Shown: positions 1 to 10,407 of the stretch, piece by piece
Layout of the letters: every line of letters begins with the position of its first letter
Position numbering within the stretch: the stretch's first letter is position 1
Source of the DNA: Sterolibacterium sp.
GTDB taxonomy: Bacteria; Pseudomonadota; Gammaproteobacteria; Burkholderiales; Rhodocyclaceae
Direction: 5' to 3'
Assembly (NCBI GenBank): GCA_019105045.1
Contig: JAHRWT010000033.1
Coordinates: forward strand, 1 to 43,777
Length of the DNA: 43,777 nucleotides
Position numbers and translations under genes: made by a program
The notes under the pieces: generated by a model
Databases searched by the model: none
Told to the model about the DNA's origin: nothing
What the model saw: the letters and a program-made list of their open reading frames with translations, nothing else

Positions 1-177
1 CCTTGCCCGGCGCTGCACTGGCAAGTCCAGCAACAACGTTATGTCTGTGGCCTGCTGCGCCAGCCCCGCCATTATCTGCCCTGGCTGCCCGGCTGGCTGG
101 AAGCTCCGGCCCAACGCCTGTTCCAGCGCAGCATCGCCGCCGGGCGAGGTTGTGATTGCGATATTGAAGTGACTTGA
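1..177 (+). CDS. C-terminal fragment of a Cys-containing protein, cut by the window edge
   Basis: Frame 1 is open from the first base to a TGA at 175-177 and gives 58 residues; the start lies outside the window. The fragment begins PCPALHW, continues with RYVCGLL and PRHYLPWLP, and ends IAAGRGCDCDIEVT. Cysteines spaced around PCPAL, YVCGL and GCDCD suggest a small metal- or Fe-S-binding protein, such as a ferredoxin-like or YkgJ-type cysteine-cluster protein. That is a pattern impression only, because the main cysteine cluster would be upstream. The next gene on the same strand begins about 330 bases later, so an operon link is unlikely. Confidence 0.5.
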   Translation, partial: PCPALHWQVQQQRYVCGLLRQPRHYLPWLPGWLEAPAQRLFQRSIAAGRGCDCDIEVT

Positions 178-508
178 AATTCAAGCGTTGCGGGCTTGTT
201 GTTCACGATAAACGCTGACCATCACAAGTACCTGCTGAACTCCCTCTAGTCACGACGAAGGCATCACTGCGACGCAATGGCAGGCCGCATGTATGACGTC
301 ATGGGCCACGGCCTGCTCGACCTGAAAACCAGTCTGACCACCCTGCCTGATGGCCAACGCCCCAGACGCTCCCTCCCTGACGTCTCCCGTGAACGCCGCC
401 CACGGCCGAGCCATCGTCGTCACCATCCATGAAAAAGATGGCAGGAGGATAGTGAACAGCGGCGTTATCTGCCGCTTTTGCCCCGCTTTGCTGTAATCTT
501 CACGGGCC
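178..508. other. Intergenic stretch with no convincing gene, possibly decayed coding sequence
   Basis: No gene with a clear family match was found here. Two short plus-strand frames have mild coding character. One, at 277-432, contains GHGLLDLKTSL, which resembles the last helix of subtilisin-like S8 peptidase domains. The other, at 350-496, contains AIVVTIHEKDG. They overlap in different frames, which would fit a decayed gene with a frameshift. Neither has a good ribosome binding site. A weak promoter for the helicase gene may lie in 470-500, but I could not place convincing -35 and -10 boxes. Confidence 0.35.
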
Positions 509-3500
509 ATGACAAAAGCACGTAAAAACACTGGCGCCAGATGCCTTTGTCTCGATATCGAAACTACCCGCCAGGATCAGACCGTCCTGAAGGAGATCGG
601 GGCTTACCGGCCAGATAGTGAAGCCCGCGAGCAAATTCCGGGCAAGGCAAAAAATCTCGTTGCCCGGCTTGATGAATTGACGCAAGGCGCGGCTTTCGTG
701 CTGGGGCATAACGTCATTGCCTTCGATCAGCCGATTCTGGCGACCTTGCACCCGCAGCTGGCGCTGCATCGCCTGCCGCTGGTGGATACCCTGGAGCTGT
801 CACCGCTGGCTTTTCCGCAGAATCCGTATCATCGACTGGTCAAGGATTACAAGCTGTGTACGACCACCCGCAATGATCCGGTGCGAGATGCCGAGCTGGC
901 TTATGCGCTGTTTGTCGATCAGCAGCAGGCCTTGCGCCAGCGCGTGGCCGAACATGCTGACGAAGTGCTGTGCCTGCACTACCTGCTCTGTCCGGAAAAC
1001 GGCAAGGGGCTGGCCAATTTCTTTGCCACTTTACGCCGCGCCTTGCGCCCTGACTTGGCCGAGGCTCAGGCTGCCTGGATGCGGGCCACGGCAGACAAAG
1101 GCTGCAATACCGCTCGACACGCCATCCACGATGATCATCTTGCCGATCCGGCCTGGAGCAAACCGCTTGCCTATGCGCTCGCCTGGCTGCGGGTGGCGGG
1201 CGGTAACTCGGTACTGCCTCCCTGGGTGCATCAGGCCCATCCGCGAACGCATGAAATCATCCGGTGGTTGCGCGATGTTCCCTGTACGGATCCGCGCTGT
1301 CACTGGTGCAGGGAACAACATGATTTGCTGAAGGTGCTGCCCCGCTATTTCCCCGGCATCAGCTGCTTTCGTTCGACCCCGACCACCGCCGATGGCCGCT
1401 CGTTGCAGCAAGTCATCGTCGAACATGGCTTTGCCGGCAAGTCGATGCTGGCCATCCTGCCTACCGGCGGCGGCAAGTCACTGTGCTTTCAACTGCCCGC
1501 GCTGGCGCGGCATTATCGCAATGGCAGCCTGACGGTCGTCATCTCACCCTTGCAGTCGTTGATGAAAGACCAGGTTGATAACCTGGAAAACCGCGGCATC
1601 ACCTGCGCCGGTTACCTGAATGGTCTGCTCACGCCGCTGGAGCGACGGGCCATGCTCGACAAACTGCGACTGGGTGATCTGGGGTTGATCTTCGTTGCGC
1701 CGGAACAATTTCGCAGCACGGCTTTTGCCAATGCACTGAAACACCGCGAAGTCAGCGCCTGGGTGTTCGATGAGGCGCACTGTCTGTCCAAATGGGGCCA
1801 CGACTTCCGTCCGGATTACTTGTATGTCTCGCGCTTCATCAGAAAACGACAGAAGAGTGATCTGGCGCCGGTCTATTGTTTCACCGCCACAGCCAAGCCC
1901 GATGTGGTCGAGGACGTACTTGCGCATTTCAGAAAAAATCTGGATATCACGCTCGACGTGCTGGCCGGCGGCGTCAGCCGTGACAATCTGGCTTATGAAG
2001 TGCGCGCCGTGCCGCCCCAGGCCAAGTATCCCGAAGTGCTGCGTCTGCTGCAGGAAACCTTGCGCGAAGAAGGCGGCGCGATCATCTTCTGCGCCCGCCA
2101 GAAGACCGTCGAGGAAGTGGCCGATTTCCTGCAAGAAGCCGGCTTGCCCTGCGGCTATTTTCATGGCGGCATGGCACCGCCTGAAAAACGTCATGTGCAG
2201 GAAGCCTTCCTCAGTGGCGCGTTGCGGGTCATCGCCGCAACCAACGCCTTCGGCATGGGCGTGGACAAACCGGATGTGCGTCTGGTGATTCATCTGGACA
2301 CCCCCGGCTCACTGGAAAACTATCTGCAGGAAGCCGGGCGAGCCGGACGTGACCAGCAGCAAGCCCGGTGCATTCTGTTGTATGACGATGCCGATCTGGA
2401 TGTGCAGTTTCGCCTGCTCAAGAATGCGCGTCTGACGCAACACGACATCCGCGCCATCCTCAAGGCCTTGCGCCAGATCGAACACAAGGATCGCAGCGAA
2501 GGCAGCGTGGTGGTGACCAGTGGCGAAATTCTGCTCGAAATTCCTGAAAAACTGCGCATCGATCCGGATGCTTCGGATGCCGATACCAAGGTCAGAATTG
2601 CCGTGGCCTGGCTTGAAGAAGCGCGTCTGCTTGAGCGTCACGAAAACTACACGCAGATTTTTCCCGGCAGCCTGCAGGTCGCCAGTCTCGAAGAAGCGGA
2701 AACACTGTTGCGCAAAAAACTCGGCCAGACCACCGACCTGCGCCCCTATCTGACCATACTCGCCTTGCTGTTGCAGGCTGCCGATGATGAGGGAATTTCA
2801 ACTGATGAACTGATCACGGCCACGGGCGTGGAAACACACCGCCTGCAGGCCATGCTGCGCGATCTGGACCGACTGAAGCTGCTGGCCAACGATACCGAAA
2901 TCGGCGTGACGCTTTATCGCGATCCCGACACCGCCAGCCGGCTGGCCAAGCTGCGCCGCCTGGAAGATGCGCTACTCGCCAATCTGCGCATTGCAGCCCC
3001 TGATGCCGATCAGGAAGGCTGGCAAATTCTGAACGTCCGTCGCCTGTGCGATACGCTGCGCCGTGATGCCGCAGCCGATTTCAACCCGGAAAGCCTGTCC
3101 AGATTGCTGAAATCTTTTGCCGAAGCCTTTGGCGACAGCCAGACGCAACGCGCGTTTTTTGCTTTGCGTCCAGCCGGACCGGACAACCGGCAGATCAAAT
3201 TGCTGCGCGACTGGCAGAAGATCGAAGAGATCCGCAACAAGCGCATGAGATTGGCCGAGGCATTGGTCGCTTATTTTTTATCCCAACAACAAGGTCAAAA
3301 CCCGCTGGTCACCTGCCGCCAAGGTGCGCTCGAAACCCATTTGCAGAGCGACCTGGGCTTGCAGGCGCTGGATATCCGCGACTGGAATGCGGCGCTGGCC
3401 GCCAGCCTGATCTATCTCGATGCCAACGAGGTGCTGCATCTGGCACGTGGCAAGGCGGTGTTTCGCAGCGCAATGAGCATTGCCCTGAACAGCGAGTCCC

Positions 3501-5731
3501 GCCGACGGCAGTTCAACAAATCCGACTATGCCGAGCTGGACCTGCACTACAAGGACAAGATCGTTCAAGTGCATGTGATGGCGGAATACGCCCGCCTGGG
3601 CCTGGAAAAAATCAAAGCGGCAATAACTTTCATTGACGATTATTTCGGCATGAACAGGCAGGCATTCATCCGCCAGTATTTTGCTGGACGCAAGGATGTG
3701 CTGGACATGGCCACCACCGAAGCCGCCCACCGGCGCATCCTCACCGATCTGCACAATCCCGAGCAGCAGGCCATCGTGGCCGCGCCGATCGACGGCAATC
3801 AACTGGTGCTGGCTGGCCCGGGTGCCGGCAAGACACGTGTCATCGTGCATCGCGTTGCCTGGCTTTTGCGCGAATGTCTGGTGCTGCCGGATGAAATCAT
3901 GGTGCTGACTTACAACCGCTCAGCCGCCGTTGAAATCAGGCGCCGGCTGTGGGCACTGGTCGGCGCGGATGCCGGTGGTGTCACGGTACAGACGCTTCAC
4001 GCCCTGGCGATGCGCCTGACCGGCACCAGCTTCGCCGTCGCTGCCGAACGCGGTGAAATGCCGCAATTCGATCAGGTGATCCGCGAGGCCAGTCGGCACT
4101 TGCAGCACGGCGGGCAGGACGATGACGCCAGCATCTCGATACAACGCGACCGAATGCTGGCTGGACTGCGCTTTCTGCTGGTTGATGAATACCAGGACAT
4201 CAACGGCGATCACTATGCGCTGATCAGCGCCTTGGCCGGACGCACGCTGACCAGCGAGGAAGACCGGCTCTCGCTGATGGTGGTCGGCGATGACGATCAG
4301 AACATCTACGCCTACGACGGCGCCAACGTGCGCTACATCCGGCAGTTTGAGACGGACTATCAGGCACGCCGCCATCAACTGATCGAGAACTATCGATCGA
4401 CCGCCCACATCATCGACGGCGCCAATCAACTGATTGCGCATGTGCGCGAACGCATGAAACAAGGCCAGGCGCTGCGCATCGACCACGCACGGCGCGAACA
4501 ACCGCCCGGTGGCGAATTTGCCCTGCGTGATCCGCTGACCGCCGGCCGCATCCATGTGCTTGAAATTGCCGACCATCCCCACCTGGCCGTGCAGATGGCG
4601 CTGGCAGAGTTGCAACGTCTGCACGCACTCTATGGATCAACGACAGAATGGGGCCGCTTTGCCGTCATTGCCCGCCGCTGGCGCGATCTGGAACCACTGG
4701 CCGCCTTGTGCCACTTGCGCCACATTCCCATTCGTCTGTTGCGCGACCAGCATGTGCCCAATCTGTACGCGACGCGCGAAGGCAGTCAATTGCTGGCGCT
4801 GCTGCGTGGCGAGCGGCGCAGTAAATCGCCGGCTACCCGGCGGACACGCGTCCTGTTGCGCAACGGCGCACTGTCGCGCTGGTTCAGGCGGCGTCATGGC
4901 CACCCACTCGACGGTCTGATCGAACATCCTCAGCAGGCGGCGCTGGCGCAATTCATCATCGAATGCGAAACGGCAGCGGCCGGCAGCGCGCTGGTTACCC
5001 ACAATCTGATCGAAGCTCTCTACGAGTTTGGCGCGGGCGGCAAACATGTTTCGGCGGCAACACCCCACGGGCCGATGACTCTGATGACCGCGCACCGGGC
5101 CAAGGGGCTGGAATTCGACCATGTGCTGATACTCGATGGCGGCAGCTGGGCAGATGGCAAGGACGAGGAACGGCGATTGTTCTATGTCGCCATGACACGC
5201 GCCCGCAAGACGCTGACGCTGTGTGCCGACCAGCAAGGCCGCCATGCTTTCGTGCGTGATCTGGGCCAGTTGCCGCTGCGTTCCCGGCCGTCAGGTTTTG
5301 CGCCACTGGCCAGACTGGCCCACCGTACCTGGGTTGCCGATCCCGAACAGATTGTGCTTTCCTGGCCCGGCCGTTTTTCTGCCAGCGCGCCGCTGCATCG
5401 CGCCCTGCGCGCGCTGGATGTCGGCAGCCCGCTGACACTGCGCCAGTACCCGGCAGACAAACAAGGCAGAACCGGCTGGGAGCTGGCCGACGCCAATGGC
5501 ACAGCGGTTGCTCGCCTGTCGCGTAAATTCAGCCCGCCGGTCGGCCAGATCATTGCCGTGCGCGTCTCGGCCATTCTGGTCAGAGAGGCCCGAAATACCG
5601 ATACAGCCCCGCTCAGATGCAGTCGCTGGGAGCTGGTTTTGCCGGAGATCGAATATCTTCCACAGGCGGCGCCGGCGACAGCAGAACATCCCGCGCAAAC
5701 TGACTGGAACGGGGCGAATGAATGTTGGTGA
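509..5731 (+). CDS. Giant fusion helicase: exonuclease-like domain + RecQ + UvrD/Rep helicase
   Basis: This 1740-residue protein carries two complete superfamily helicase cores. Residues about 10-135 look like a DEDD 3'-5' exonuclease: DIE at 16-18, HNVIAFD at 67-73 and a final RDA with D127. The usual His five residues before that Asp is Asn122. A Cys cluster (C259, C264, C267) precedes the RecQ core, which has Walker A TGGGKS at 319-324, DEAH at 421-424 and GRAGRD at 610-615. A winged-helix-like middle region follows. The UvrD/Rep core has GPGAGKT at 1103-1109, DEYQD from 1226, GDDDQN at 1260-1265, TAHRAKG from 1527 and FYVAMTRAR at 1558-1566. Very long 'RecQ family ATP-dependent helicases' of this architecture occur in proteobacterial genomes, but I know of no biochemical study. 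A role in DNA repair or in processing foreign DNA is inference. It is monocistronic here, with a convergent neighbour downstream. Confidence 0.93.
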   Translation: MTKARKNTGARCLCLDIETTRQDQTVLKEIGAYRPDSEAREQIPGKAKNLVARLDELTQGAAFVLGHNVIAFDQPILATLHPQLALHRLPLVDTLELSPLAFPQNPYHRLVKDYKLCTTTRNDPVRDAELAYALFVDQQQALRQRVAEHADEVLCLHYLLCPENGKGLANFFATLRRALRPDLAEAQAAWMRATADKGCNTARHAIHDDHLADPAWSKPLAYALAWLRVAGGNSVLPPWVHQAHPRTHEIIRWLRDVPCTDPRCHWCREQHDLLKVLPRYFPGISCFRSTPTTADGRSLQQVIVEHGFAGKSMLAILPTGGGKSLCFQLPALARHYRNGSLTVVISPLQSLMKDQVDNLENRGITCAGYLNGLLTPLERRAMLDKLRLGDLGLIFVAPEQFRSTAFANALKHREVSAWVFDEAHCLSKWGHDFRPDYLYVSRFIRKRQKSDLAPVYCFTATAKPDVVEDVLAHFRKNLDITLDVLAGGVSRDNLAYEVRAVPPQAKYPEVLRLLQETLREEGGAIIFCARQKTVEEVADFLQEAGLPCGYFHGGMAPPEKRHVQEAFLSGALRVIAATNAFGMGVDKPDVRLVIHLDTPGSLENYLQEAGRAGRDQQQARCILLYDDADLDVQFRLLKNARLTQHDIRAILKALRQIEHKDRSEGSVVVTSGEILLEIPEKLRIDPDASDADTKVRIAVAWLEEARLLERHENYTQIFPGSLQVASLEEAETLLRKKLGQTTDLRPYLTILALLLQAADDEGISTDELITATGVETHRLQAMLRDLDRLKLLANDTEIGVTLYRDPDTASRLAKLRRLEDALLANLRIAAPDADQEGWQILNVRRLCDTLRRDAAADFNPESLSRLLKSFAEAFGDSQTQRAFFALRPAGPDNRQIKLLRDWQKIEEIRNKRMRLAEALVAYFLSQQQGQNPLVTCRQGALETHLQSDLGLQALDIRDWNAALAASLIYLDANEVLHLARGKAVFRSAMSIALNSESRRRQFNKSDYAELDLHYKDKIVQVHVMAEYARLGLEKIKAAITFIDDYFGMNRQAFIRQYFAGRKDVLDMATTEAAHRRILTDLHNPEQQAIVAAPIDGNQLVLAGPGAGKTRVIVHRVAWLLRECLVLPDEIMVLTYNRSAAVEIRRRLWALVGADAGGVTVQTLHALAMRLTGTSFAVAAERGEMPQFDQVIREASRHLQHGGQDDDASISIQRDRMLAGLRFLLVDEYQDINGDHYALISALAGRTLTSEEDRLSLMVVGDDDQNIYAYDGANVRYIRQFETDYQARRHQLIENYRSTAHIIDGANQLIAHVRERMKQGQALRIDHARREQPPGGEFALRDPLTAGRIHVLEIADHPHLAVQMALAELQRLHALYGSTTEWGRFAVIARRWRDLEPLAALCHLRHIPIRLLRDQHVPNLYATREGSQLLALLRGERRSKSPATRRTRVLLRNGALSRWFRRRHGHPLDGLIEHPQQAALAQFIIECETAAAGSALVTHNLIEALYEFGAGGKHVSAATPHGPMTLMTAHRAKGLEFDHVLILDGGSWADGKDEERRLFYVAMTRARKTLTLCADQQGRHAFVRDLGQLPLRSRPSGFAPLARLAHRTWVADPEQIVLSWPGRFSASAPLHRALRALDVGSPLTLRQYPADKQGRTGWELADANGTAVARLSRKFSPPVGQIIAVRVSAILVREARNTDTAPLRCSRWELVLPEIEYLPQAAPATAEHPAQTDWNGANECW

Positions 5732-5772
5732 GCCACTTGCCCACCTCGCCGCAGCCACGATGGCCAGCGCGT

Positions 5773-6501
5773 CTAGCCTTGGCCTTGGCCTTGGCCTTGG
5801 CCTTGGCTCTGACTTTGGTCTTGCTGCTGCCCGTAGCCGGTGAATTTTTCCAGCACCTCGGCCATTTCGTGCGCCGGAATCAGTTTTGGCGTGCCAAGTT
5901 GCAGCACGCGCCAATACTGTTCGCAGAGGGTTTCGAATTCGATGGCCAGGGCCAATGTCTGCGATAAATCCGTACCGCAGACAATCATGCCGTGATGGGC
6001 CAGCAAGCAGGCGCGGCGATTGTCCAGCGCGACCAGGGCGGCAGCCGACAGCGCCTGCGTGCCGAACAGGGCGTAGGGCGCGCAGCGCACGTCAGCACCG
6101 CCGAAGCGGGCGATCATGTAGTGAAACGGCGGGATGTCCAGTTCCATGCAGGCCAGCGCCGTGGCAAAGGGCGAATGGGCATGGATCACCGCGCCGATTT
6201 CCGGCCGGGCCTGGTAGATGTCACGGTGAAAACGCCATTCGGAAGACGGCTTGCGCCGGCCCTGCCATTCACCCTGAAAATTCATGGGCACGATATCGGC
6301 CGGCTGCAGCCCGGCATAGTCCATGCCGGTGGGCGTGATCAGGAATTGTCCGGCTTCCTGCTGGTCCTGCGGCATACGTGCGCTGACATTGCCGGCAGTG
6401 CCTCGATTGAGGCCCGCTGCCGCCATGGCCGATGCCGTTTCCAGGACCTGGCCAGCCAGTGTCCGTGTCTGCTCAGTGCCTGCACGCATCACACTGTTCA
6501 T
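5773..6501 (-). CDS. Class II aldolase, probably 5-methylthioribulose-1-phosphate aldolase (Ald2-like)
   Basis: A zinc-dependent class II (fuculose-phosphate-type) aldolase of 242 residues. The active-site pattern matches FucA: Glu88 as the acid/base residue, and Zn ligands His107 and His109 (HAHS) and His170 (AHHG). Spacings of 19, 2 and 61 residues are the same as FucA E73/H92/H94/H155. The phosphate loop GTAGNVS is at 34-40. Its ATG overlaps the mtnA stop as ATGA, so the two are translationally coupled. MtnA makes 5-methylthioribulose-1-phosphate, and a class II aldolase (Ald2) splits it into DHAP and methylthioacetaldehyde in the DHAP shunt known from Rhodospirillum rubrum and some E. coli. 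The alternative, MtnB dehydratase of the same superfamily, is possible. Residues 225-242 form a Gln-rich tail ending in five Gln-Gly pairs, outside the normal fold. Confidence 0.82.
   Translation of the reverse strand: MNSVMRAGTEQTRTLAGQVLETASAMAAAGLNRGTAGNVSARMPQDQQEAGQFLITPTGMDYAGLQPADIVPMNFQGEWQGRRKPSSEWRFHRDIYQARPEIGAVIHAHSPFATALACMELDIPPFHYMIARFGGADVRCAPYALFGTQALSAAALVALDNRRACLLAHHGMIVCGTDLSQTLALAIEFETLCEQYWRVLQLGTPKLIPAHEMAEVLEKFTGYGQQQDQSQSQGQGQGQGQG
5776..5805. repeat. Hexanucleotide tandem repeat, 5 x GCCTTG
   Basis: Five perfect copies of a six-base unit lie at the 3' end of the aldolase gene and encode (Gln-Gly)5 on the minus strand, just before the TAG stop. Degenerate copies continue inward as GCTCTG and beyond. 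Because the unit is two codons long, gain or loss of copies would lengthen or shorten the tail without a frameshift. Confidence 0.95.
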
Positions 6502-7499
6502 GGTCGCAGATGTTGTGCCGTATGCAGACCGGTATCGGTGATGATGCCGTCGATCAGCGTGGCCGGCGTGATGTCGAACGCCGGATTGGCGACTGCCGTA
6601 TCCTGGCCCAGCGGCGAATCCAGCTCTGCGGCCGCGCGTTCCTCGATGGGGATGTCCGCCCCTGTCGGGCAGGCGAAATCGATGGTGGAACGCGGTGCGG
6701 CAACGTAGAACGGAATGCCATGCGCTGCGGCGGCCAGCGCCTTGAGGTAAGTACCGACTTTGTTGGCGGTATCCCCATTGGCGGCGATGCGGTCGGCGCC
6801 GACGATGATGAGATCGACCTTGCCTTGCATCAGCAGCAGGCCGGCGGCGTTGTCGGCGATCAGCGTATGCGGAATGCCAGCCTGTTGCAGTTCCCAGGCC
6901 GTCAGCCAGCCCTGGTTGCGTGGTCGGGTTTCGCTCACCCAGACATGCACCGCCAGCCCCGCCTGCTGCGCGGCATAGACGGGGGCCAGCGCCGTGCCGT
7001 TGGCCACGGTGGCCAGCCAGCCGGCGTTGCAGTGCGTCATCACCTGCACGCGGCCCCGGCGCGCCGCAAGGTCAGCCAGCAAGGGCAGGCCATGCTGGCC
7101 GATGGCGGCATTGGCGGCGGCATCTTCCTGGGCAATCGCGCGCGCCGCCTGCCAGGCAGCGGCCGCACGCTGCGCCACCGGCAGCGGCATCAGCGCCTGC
7201 TGCATACGCGCCAGCGCCCAGTGCAGGTTGACGGCGGTGGGCCGGGTGGCGGCGAGTGTGGCCAGCACGTCTGCCAGACGCTGGTCATGCGCGGGTATGT
7301 CTGCTGCCTGCAGGCCCAGTGCCACGCCATAGGCGGCGGTGGCTCCGATCAGCGGCGCGCCGCGCACCTGCATGTGGCGGATGGCGTGGGCGACGTCTTC
7401 CAGCGTGGTCAGGCGGCGGATGACCGCTTGCGCCGGCAGCAGGGTCTGGTCGAGGATCTGGATTGCCTGCAATCCGTCTTCGGACAGTGTGGCCAGCAT
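6498..7499 (-). CDS. mtnA: S-methyl-5-thioribose-1-phosphate isomerase
   Basis: MtnA converts 5-methylthioribose-1-phosphate to 5-methylthioribulose-1-phosphate in salvage of methylthioadenosine. The protein has 333 residues, normal for the family. It shows the RGAPLIG substrate loop at 46-52, the catalytic cysteine in THCNAGWLAT (Cys157) and the catalytic aspartate in IIVGADRIAANGDTANK (Asp236). The downstream aldolase overlaps by four bases, and secA ends 23 bases upstream. No MTA phosphorylase (mtnP) or MTR kinase (mtnK) gene is in this window, so the supply of substrate must come from elsewhere. The ribosome binding site ahead of the ATG is weak, which could mean some coupling to secA translation. 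Confidence 0.95.
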   Translation of the reverse strand: MLATLSEDGLQAIQILDQTLLPAQAVIRRLTTLEDVAHAIRHMQVRGAPLIGATAAYGVALGLQAADIPAHDQRLADVLATLAATRPTAVNLHWALARMQQALMPLPVAQRAAAAWQAARAIAQEDAAANAAIGQHGLPLLADLAARRGRVQVMTHCNAGWLATVANGTALAPVYAAQQAGLAVHVWVSETRPRNQGWLTAWELQQAGIPHTLIADNAAGLLLMQGKVDLIIVGADRIAANGDTANKVGTYLKALAAAAHGIPFYVAAPRSTIDFACPTGADIPIEERAAAELDSPLGQDTAVANPAFDITPATLIDGIITDTGLHTAQHLRP

Positions 7500-7521
7500 G
7501 GTTTTTCGGCCTTGCCCCGGC

Positions 7522-10257
<2,736 letters not shown>

Positions 10258-10279
10258 GAGGAGGGCCCACGAGGGAAAA

Positions 10280-10407
10280 GGGGGAATTTTAACATGCACA
10301 AACTGCCTGCTTCCGCGCCGCGACTGATGGCCATATCCCAGCAAGAAAGACCGCCTCCGGCGGCTTCAGACGACCGGTCACCATCTGCCATCAGTTAAAA
10401 TTCCGCC
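10280..10407. promoter_or_regulatory. Divergent secA/J-domain gene region bounded by an inverted repeat
   Basis: GGGGGAATTTTAAC at 10280-10293 and GTTAAAATTCCGCC at 10394-10407 are inverted copies, matching at 13 of 14 positions. They bracket the region between the divergent starts. Each contains TTAAAAT, which could act as a -10 element reading outward toward secA on one side and toward the J-domain gene on the other. The plus-strand copy abuts the ATG at 10408, so a transcript starting after it would be almost leaderless. I found no matching -35 boxes, so an operator for a shared regulator is equally possible. Confidence 0.45.

Noticed and set aside
5776-5805. Phase-variation switch
   Set aside because: The unit is six bases, so copy changes keep the reading frame and cannot turn the gene off.
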